The notes below the pieces were generated by a model. That model was given only the letters and a program-made list of their open reading frames with translations, searched no databases and was not told the DNA's origin. Shown one piece after another: positions 30,524-35,952 of a stretch of DNA of 35,952 nt. Position numbers and translations under genes: made by a program. The DNA is from Chara braunii (lineage: Eukaryota > Streptophyta > Charophyceae > Charales > Characeae): NCBI GenBank assembly GCA_003427395.1, contig BFEA01000245.1, positions 1,925,781-1,961,732 on the forward strand. The letters run 5' to 3'. How positions within the stretch are numbered: position 1 is the first letter of the stretch; each line of letters starts with the position of its first letter.

Positions 30524-31064
30524 TGAGATTTTTGACAGTGTGCTGGTTAACTTTTCTTCGAAATTTGGTGGGATTTGGGATGACTGGATTCCCTTTCTGA
30601 CTGGGTGGGACATATTTCTTCCTCGGGTGACTGGGCCTTCGTGCTCTCGGTCTGGTACAAGTAAGAGTCGCCTACCTGTTTGTCAGCTGCGACCCTCGGC
30701 TTAGGGCTTCTGCGGCTGTTTGGGGGCCCATTGATGTTTTTTCTCGTGCTCTTCGGAAGAGAGGTTGACGATGGTCAGGTGCAATGAAGGTTACGTGCAC
30801 TCGTTTTGGATAAATTGCTCTCAATGCTCAGGGCTATGTGTAGGGGGCCTCTCTCTGGGTTCTTTAGTTTTTCTCGATGTGATTTGGGCTTTCGGGGCCA
30901 GTGAATTATCAGAGGTTTGTGTAGAGGGACTCTCTTGGTGTTATCTAGGTTCTCTCGATGTGGCTTGGGCTTTCGGGGCCCGGTGAATCTTTCAAGTTAT
31001 GTGTGGGTACCCTTTTGATGCGAGTCGGGTTCTCTGGGCCCGGTGATTTTGCTAATGGGGTCCG
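30524..31064 (+). other. 3' region of the Penelope-like element with approximate tandem repeats
   Basis: To about 30705 the frame following the G-run still reads as the RT C-terminal tail, ending in a TAG. From about 30830 to 31045 three diverged repeats of roughly 70-80 bases contain GGGTTCTYT/TAGGTTCTCTCGATG and GGCTTTCGGGGCC or GGGCCCGGTGA. No gene is seen. The right pseudo-LTR starts at 31065. Confidence 0.6.
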
Positions 31065-31254
31065 GACTTGAGTAGGGTCTGGGTCCTTTTGGGCCCTCCT
31101 TTGGATGGGTGTCTGCGGCGGCGGGTCATTGCGGGATTTGGGACCGAGTTTTTTTCGTGTAGTTTCTAGACTTCAGTTGTCTTGTGGTCTCGGTCTCGGT
31201 CTACGTCTTATATAGCGTTGCGACTTGTTAATCGCCACTCATCGTGATGTTGAA

Positions 31255-31304
31255 GACCCCTGAAGAGTTCCGGTTAACAGCGACCGGACGAAACATGTCG
31301 GATC
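31255..31304 (+). ncRNA. Hammerhead ribozyme, type I, right pseudo-LTR
   Basis: The layout is the same as in the left copy. Stem I is GACCC (31255-31259) with GGATC (31300-31304), with one C/A mismatch. CTGAAGA is at 31260-31266. Stem II is GTTCCGGT (31267-31274) with ACCGGAC (31283-31289). GAAA is at 31290-31293, ACATGT at 31293-31298 and the cleavage site C at 31299. The A-to-G change in stem II moves the bulge but keeps seven pairs. All core bases are conserved. Confidence 0.85.
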
Positions 31305-31400
31305 ACCCGCCGTCTCGCTTGGTCCTGTGTTTTGACGACAGGAGGATGATGCTCACTTACGTTCCAAGCTTTGGGCTCTGTTGTATGGTTAATTTTTAAA

Positions 31401-31873
31401 CACAAGCGGTTATCGGGTAGCTGGAAATTCAGAAATGAAAATTTTAAAGTGAGAGTTTTAGGCAGTTTGAAAATCCTGAATGGTCCTGAAGTGGTGAAAG
31501 GTCCGAAGACCCTGAATAACCACTTGTTTAGGCAGGCTGCATCCTGAAGTGGTGAAGGGTATCCTGAAGTGGTCAAGTGAGAGTTTCGGGCAGTCTGAAA
31601 ATCCTGAATGGTCCTGAAGTAGTGAAAGGTCCGAAGACCATGAAAACCACCCTTCACCACTTCTGGGTGCAGCCTGCCTAAACAGGTGGTTTTCAGGGTC
31701 TTCGAAACTTTCACCACTTCATGACCATTCAGGATTTTCAGACCTGAATGGTCCTGAAGTGGCGAAAGGTCCGAAGACCCTGAAAACCACCTGTTTAGGC
31801 AGGTTGCATCCAGAAGTGGTGAAGGGTGTCCTGAAGTGGTGATGAAAAATACGACTGTTGTTAACCTTCTCTG
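31401..31873. mobile_element. hAT-like MITE / foldback insertion in the right pseudo-LTR
   Basis: The 473-bp segment is absent from the left pseudo-LTR and is flanked by an 8-bp direct repeat TTTTTAAA (31393-31400 and 31874-31881), which is single in the left copy. Its ends (CACAAGCGGTTATC and, reversed, CAGAGAAGGTTAAC) match at 9 of 14 positions. Eight-base target duplications and CA-starting short TIRs are typical of hAT elements. Inside are a long inverted repeat (about 31644-31740 against 31741-31830) and a further direct copy at about 31470-31570, built from CCTGAAGTGGTGAA-type words. No transposase is encoded. Confidence 0.75.
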
Positions 31874-32168
31874 TTTTTAAAACCTTTGTCACGTTCGGGA
31901 TGACGCTCACGTGTCGTAGTGTGCTATCCTCTCTTATTTTTCTTCTTCTTCTTCTTCTTCTTCTTCCTTTTCTCTGCTTCTTCTTCTTCTTCTTCTTTTT
32001 CTTCTTTTTCTTCTTCTTCTTTCTTGCACTCGATGGTTTTTCGCATATGGAGTCTTCGCACGATGTTTTTGGTTTATGCTTGATATGGTAGGTCCCTTTG
32101 GACCGATGTCTTCATTGGAAAGGCTTATTAATGATGACGTCATGAATGATTGAGCAGTATTACTCATC

Positions 32169-32215
32169 ACCACATTCATTTGAGTAGATCCTTGTGCATC
32201 TGCGGAGATCACCAT
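32169..32215 (-). CDS. Candidate N-terminal piece of the gene split by the Penelope-like element
   Basis: Starting at the ATG at 32213-32215, the minus strand reads MVISADAQGSTQMNV and runs into the element's right edge. If the element is removed, the frame joins in phase to VEGISWSNVPMQIETHS at 25542 and below. The piece is only 15-16 codons, so chance cannot be excluded. An AATC-type repeat lies directly upstream. Confidence 0.35.
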
Positions 32216-32221
32216 GAAAAA

Positions 32222-32410
32222 GAAATCAACCAATTAATCGATCAAATTAATTGATTGATCGAATGAAGAGAGAGAGAGAGAGAGAACAGGAACAGAGAAA
32301 ACAATAATGATTGATTGATTTATTGATCAATTGATCAATCGATTAATTGATCAATCGCTTGATTGATTGGTTGATTGATTGATTGTTTAATTGAAGAAAA
32401 AAAAAAATCC
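32222..32410. repeat. AATC/GATT tetranucleotide array with GA tract
   Basis: Alternating AATC, GATC and GATT words occur on both strands, with a (GA)n run at 32265-32286. The array is self-complementary in places and resembles the one at 35372-35515. Confidence 0.85.
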
Positions 32411-32980
32411 AATCAACCAAGCAGGCACTAGAATTGCGTGATTCATTGGTAGATAAATAGACATAGAGAGAGAGAGATAGAGAAAGAGAGAGAGAGAGCA
32501 AGAAAAAAAGGCTCCGTCGCGTCAACTCCGTCCAACAACCGTCGAGGCCTCGACTTTGAATTAGAAGCGGGTGTATGCGTCCAGGCAAGAAAAGGCTCCA
32601 TCGTGTCCACGACTTCGAATTAGGGGGCAAAAAAAAAAAAAAACAGTAACCACGTAGCCCCGTCCTACACCCGGACCCGACAAGCAGCTTAGGCCCGGGC
32701 CTGCATTGAACACCCACAGTGCAGGCCTAGTCTGGGCGTATTCACGGCCTGGCCTTTTAAAGGGAAAAAAAAAAAAGGCTCCCAGGCTGCACCTGGGCCC
32801 GGTCAGCNGGTTACCCTTGAGCGTGGACCCAAGATTCAGGCAGAGTGTGGGGCTGTCCCCTACATGCTACGTGCTTGGTCCTGTGTGCCCACCCTTCCCT
32901 GGACCCGTCTCCCTTGCCTTGTCCCAGCCTCTGTCCCCGACTTCACCCTCGGGCTGTGTCCCAAACCTGCGCCGAGCCTG
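32411..32980. other. Gene-free stretch with GGGCCC-rich words
   Basis: GA-rich tract at 32465-32500, A-runs at 32628-32643 and 32766-32776. GGCCCGGGCC-type words occur at 32690-32702 and 32796-32803 and recur at 33920-34080. No domain is recognised in any frame. Confidence 0.5.
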
Positions 32981-33870
32981 TGTTCCCGACCTGCCTTGTG
33001 TCGCGGACCCTGCCTGCCTGCCTCTCTGTCTGCCTGCCTCTCTGTCTGCGTGCCTATCTGCCTTTCTGCCTGTCTGCGTGCCTGTCTGACTGTCTGCCAC
33101 GTCAACACCTGCGAGACAGACAGACGGGCAGACAGGCAGACAATCAAACAGGCAGACTGACTGACTGACAAACAAACAGTTTGCCTGGATATCTGCCTGC
33201 ATCTCTGCCTGCGTGCCTGCCTGCCACATCAACACCTGCCTGCCTCTTTGCCTGCATGCGTGTCTGCCACGTCAACACCTGCGTGCATGTCTGCCTGTCT
33301 GCCACGTCAACACCTGCGAGACAGACAGGCAGACAGGCAGACAGGCAGACAACCAAACAGACAGACTGACTGACTGAAAACAAAAAGTCTGCCTGCCTGT
33401 CTGCCTGCCTGTCTGCCTGCATGCATGTCTGCCGCATCAACACTTGCCTGCCTCTCTTCCTGCGTGCCTGTCTGCGACGTCAACTTCTTCGTGCCTGTCT
33501 GCCTGTTTGCCATGTTAACACCTGCGAGACAGGCAAACGAACAGCCATACAGACAACCAAACAGGCTGACAGGCACACAATCAAACAGACTGGATGACTG
33601 ACTAACAAACAAACAGTTTGTCCGTCTGTTTGTCTCTGTGTCTGTCCGTCTGTCTGTCAGCCTCTCTGCCTCACTGTCAACATCACTACACTAACGCTAC
33701 ACTGACGTTTTCGTGGCGCTATACTGACGTTGACCTGGCGCTATACTGACAGACTGACTGACAGGCACACAGACAGGCACACAGGCAGACAGGCACATAG
33801 ACAGGCAGATAATCAAACAGACAGACTGACTGACACACAGACAGGCAGACAAGCACACAGAGTACGGCTT
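32981..33870. repeat. CTGY minisatellite with inverted arms and a spaced core motif
   Basis: Runs of CTGCCTG/CTGTCTG alternate with their reverse complement (CAGACAGG) and with GACTGACTGAC. A core, CCACGTCAACACCTGC or close variants, occurs at about 33097, 33224, 33267, 33302, 33432, 33475 and 33510. The three cores followed by GAGACAG are spaced 205 and 208 bases apart, defining a higher-order unit of about 205 bp with a pyrimidine arm, core and complementary arm. TGGCGCTATACTGACGTT-like words are repeated at 33713 and 33735. Cys-rich open frames through it are artefacts. Confidence 0.85.
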
Positions 33871-34119
33871 TGAAACGGCCAAAAAAAAATAATAATAATA
33901 ATAAAGCAACAGAGCGTGGACCTGGGCCCGGACAACGTCTTAAACCTGGGCCTGGACCCAACACCCAGGATCGAGACCTACTCTAGGCCCAGGTAAACGC
34001 GAGACCAGGCCCAGGTCCACACTTATGTCAACATCGGTACCCGCCCGGGCCCAGGGTGAAGTCAACGTTCCTATAGCCTAAGGCCCGGACCAGGTCAAAG
34101 TTTATTACTGTATAAAACA
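33871..34119. other. Gene-free stretch with GGGCCC-rich words
   Basis: It contains (AAT)n at 33889-33903 and repeated CTGGGCCYGG / GGCCCAGGT words (33913, 33946, 33987, 34009, 34049), resembling 32650-32830. The two may be diverged ends of one unit that carries the CTGY array. Confidence 0.4.
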
Positions 34120-34266
34120 TTGACCAAGCCGAGGATGGAGCATGCGAACGTGCAACTCGTGCACTCTGCCGCTCCATACCCTCTCCATCGCTCTGTCTCT
34201 CTCTGTCTATTTTCTACACTCTTTCTTTCTGTCTCTCTCTCTCTCTCTCTTGCTCGGTGCATTGCG

Positions 34267-34740
34267 ATGGTGCGTGGCAAAGGCATGCGGTTGAGGAGCA
34301 ACACGAGCGGCAGAACGACCTCGAGGAGCACCAGCGGAGGTCAAGGAGGGCCCATAAGCCCCTTCAGCATAAGATGGCCGGGCGACAGCCTGTTCGACCG
34401 GAGGGACGTCGTCCATGGGGTGCAGTGCACACACGGACGATTCACCTGGCAGCTACGCTATGCATGGGAGCTCCAAGCAGCTACCAAGGAAGAAGACAGA
34501 CATCGAGCTGAACATGAGAGAGACAGGCAACGGGACATGGAGGCGCAGAGGTATCTGGAAAAGGAGAGAGACAACCTTACGTCGCTGGAAGAAGAGGCCG
34601 CGCGAGAGAGAGAGAAAGCCTGCGACCTTCCTCCCTCCAAAGTCGAGGAAGAGTGCTGGCTAGCACTGGATATGGCGAGGAGGATCGAGAGGCAACATGC
34701 GGCAGCGAAGAAAAACGAAGGAGCCGCAGGAGATGCATAG
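34267..34740 (+). CDS. Hypothetical basic/charged helical protein
   Basis: The frame is open from 34120, but the best start is the ATG at 34267 (MVRGKGMRLRSNTSGRTTS). It begins with a basic Ser/Thr/Arg stretch, then GPISPFSIRWPGDSLFDRRD, HGRFTWQLRYAWELQAATKE, and a long charged helix (EEDRHRAEHERDRQRDMEAQ to ERQHAAAKKNEGAAGDA) predicted to be a coiled coil. About 157 residues. No family is recognised. A (CT)n tract at 34195-34252 lies directly upstream. Similar repeat-associated acidic/basic frames follow downstream, so this may be the N-terminal part of a larger decayed gene. Confidence 0.45.
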   Translation: MVRGKGMRLRSNTSGRTTSRSTSGGQGGPISPFSIRWPGDSLFDRRDVVHGVQCTHGRFTWQLRYAWELQAATKEEDRHRAEHERDRQRDMEAQRYLEKERDNLTSLEEEAAREREKACDLPPSKVEEECWLALDMARRIERQHAAAKKNEGAAGDA

Positions 34741-34779
34741 CACAGTGGACGGAGAAAAGGGGGTGATCGCGCAGACACA

Positions 34780-34908
34780 CAAAGAGGGAGAGAGAGAGAG
34801 AGAGAGAGAGACAAAGACAGAGAGAGAGACAGAGAGAGAGAGGAAGAAGAACTTGAAGAAGAACTTGAAGAAGAAGAAGAAGAAGAAGAAGAAGAAGAAG
34901 AGCGGTCG
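34780..34908. repeat. (GA)n and (GAA)n microsatellites
   Basis: (GA) repeats at 34786-34810 and 34821-34841, then GAACTTGAAGAA repeats and (GAA)n to about 34901. Confidence 0.95.
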
Positions 34909-34909
34909 T

Positions 34910-35343
34910 CCGGCATAAGTATGCCGGCCAACGACCCATCTAACCCACGCAAGGGGGTATCGTCGGCAATGCACCGACTACTGATGTGCCAACAAACCCG
35001 CCGACGTCCTCAAATGCAGAGTCAGGCGAGCCGATCGATCATTCCACCATAGCGCAGGGGGATGGGCACGGCGATCTCCCGGGTTGGGGAACGCTTACTC
35101 ACGTTCCTGACCCCGAAGTCATCTGGGTGGTTTGACAACTACCATGAACGGCGATGGCTGGGGAGATGGGCACGACTATGGTGGACCGGGGTGAGATGCA
35201 GAGCCCATGACCTCCGGCGAGGGGTCTGCAACGCCATGGGGTGAGGGGTCTATTGCCATGAACGGCTCGAACTTCAGTCCACCTACCTCCGATGAGGAAG
35301 GAGGTGAAGATGGTGGGGGAGGTGGTTCCGATGATGAGGATTA
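34910..35343 (+). pseudogene. Decayed acidic, Gly-rich protein C-terminus
   Basis: Reading across frames gives protein-like stretches: SSGISMPANDPSNPRKG, VPTNPPTSSNAESGEPID, DLPGWGTLTHVPDPEVIW, then MNGDGWGDGHDYGGPG, a TGA, AEPMTSGEGSATPWGEGS and a final TSDEEGGEDGGGGGSDDED before TAG at 35341-35343. The acidic tail and composition suggest the end of one protein, perhaps that begun at 34267, broken by at least two frame changes and stops. Its function is unknown. Confidence 0.35.
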
Positions 35344-35369
35344 GAAAGTCTGCCATGTGACAGCCTTTC

Positions 35370-35370
35370 T

Positions 35371-35423
<53 letters not shown>

Positions 35424-35513
35424 ATCGATTAAACTAATCGATTCATTGAGAGATTTAATCGATTAATCGATCGATTGAAAGATTAATCGATTAATTGATT
35501 GATTGATCGATTT

Positions 35514-35515
<2 letters not shown>
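35370..35515. repeat. (AATC)n array followed by inverted GATT/ATCGATT words
   Basis: About 13 AATC units at 35370-35421 are followed by ATCGATTAAACTAATCGATTC and GATTAATCGATTAATTGATTGATTGATCG, which are complementary to the array. The region could fold into long hairpins. Confidence 0.9.
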
Positions 35516-35562
<47 letters not shown>

Positions 35563-35598
35563 GGGAACCATCGTCGTCATCCCCAAGAGAGAGGGAGA

Positions 35599-35663
<65 letters not shown>

Positions 35664-35868
35664 AAAGAGAGAGACGGAGACAAAGAGAGAGAGAGAGTTG
35701 GCGAGCGGGGGACCATCTGCGTCATATCACATCAGCATCGGCAGATCGCCCAACTGCTGCGCCCCACGTCAGCGCGGGTAGCGATTGGCCATATCAGCGT
35801 CACAACTTGTGCGAGGAGACCAATTGGCCACGTTAGCGTGGATAGAGAGAGAGAGACCGAGATGGATA

Positions 35869-35952
<84 letters not shown>
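35514..35952. repeat. (TG)n, (AG)n and related microsatellites to the window end
   Basis: (TG)n at 35515-35537, (AG)n at 35538-35560, (GA)n at 35588-35655 and (GA)n at 35873 to the window edge. A repeated word GATTGGCCAYRTYAGCGT at about 35785 and 35822 lies between them. No gene is supported. Confidence 0.93.

Larger units (their letters stand above)
25543..32168 (+). mobile_element. Penelope-like retroelement with N-terminal GIY-YIG
   Basis: About 6.6 kb are bounded by direct repeats (25543-26111 and 31065-32168). Inside are a zinc-knuckle/coiled-coil ORF1, a candidate intron, a GIY-YIG nuclease, an RT-finger region and a Penelope-type RT, all on the plus strand. Each flanking repeat contains a hammerhead ribozyme. 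Direct-repeat pseudo-LTRs plus hammerhead motifs are the hallmark of Penelope-like elements. The nuclease-before-RT order matches the permuted clade reported from the green lineage and protists (Chlamys/Naiad type), rather than canonical Penelope. Frame breaks at about 26992, 27511-27715, 29545 and 30510 suggest this copy is dead. Confidence 0.85.
31065..32168 (+). repeat. Right pseudo-LTR of the Penelope-like element
   Basis: It begins GACTTGAGTAGGGTCTGGGT and ends TATTACTCATC, matching the left copy in order. It is longer because it keeps 31309-31378, missing from the left copy, and contains the insertion 31401-31873. The second half (31890-32168, with a (CTT)n tract) is nearly identical to 25825-26111. 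Confidence 0.9.

Noticed and set aside
33090-33530. Regularly recurring core with variable spacers, superficially like a CRISPR array
   Set aside because: Spacers are themselves CTGY repeats, the intervals are irregular (35 to 130 bases), there are no cas genes, and the context is eukaryotic.

Overview
This window looks like repeat-rich nuclear DNA from a eukaryote of the plant/green-algal lineage. It has no operons, short decayed coding exons, candidate spliceosomal introns and long GA/CTT/AATC/CTGY simple repeats. It also carries several classes of plant-type mobile elements: Ty3/gypsy with an initiator-Met-tRNA primer site, a Helitron, a hAT-like MITE, and a Penelope-like element with permuted domain order. 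A charophyte such as Chara would fit, but that is inference and no marker here fixes the species. Ns occur singly at about 4.1-5.7 kb and as a 40-base assembly gap at 14065-14104.

Layout. (1) 1-about 5.3 kb, minus strand: the 5' part of a decayed Ty3/gypsy retrotransposon (gag with coiled coils, RGG-rich tail and zinc knuckle; protease; RT with YLDD), an iMet primer-binding site at 4596-4607 and an LTR starting at 4612. (2) 6.1-7.15 kb, minus: the last exon of an FkbM-type methyltransferase, with a degraded tandem copy of its 3' part. (3) 8.05-9.15 kb (plus) and 11.0-13.0 kb (minus): two decayed gypsy pol fragments of related lineage, facing each other across about 1.9 kb of non-coding DNA. 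(4) 13643-about 21.9 kb, minus: an autonomous-type but inactivated Helitron (zinc-finger/N-terminal domain, HUH Rep, Pif1 helicase) with extra ORFs on both sides and a recognisable 3' terminus (hairpin, then CTAG followed by T). (5) 21.9-23.8 kb: non-coding, with GA and poly-A tracts. (6) 23.8-25.5 kb, minus: an unknown coiled-coil gene broken by a 343-bp tandem duplication. (7) 25543-32168, plus: a Penelope-like element, flanked by direct repeats (pseudo-LTRs). (8) 32.2-36 kb: AATC, CTGY and GA simple-sequence arrays around a low-complexity hypothetical ORF at 34.1-35.3 kb.

The most interesting object is the Penelope-like element. It encodes a zinc-knuckle/coiled-coil ORF1 and a second protein in which a complete GIY-YIG nuclease lies N-terminal to the RT, the reverse of canonical Penelope. 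Each pseudo-LTR carries a type I hammerhead ribozyme that can be drawn base by base (CTGAAGA core, stem II, GAAA, ACATGT stem III, GTC cleavage site). The right pseudo-LTR has been hit by a 473-bp hAT-like foldback insertion with an 8-bp target duplication. The element also appears to split the coding exon of the gene in (6): the reading frame on the minus strand rejoins in phase if the element is removed.

Nearly every element is inactive. Many premature stops sit where the family has Gln, Arg or Trp, as expected from C-to-T (or G-to-A) change at methylated cytosines.
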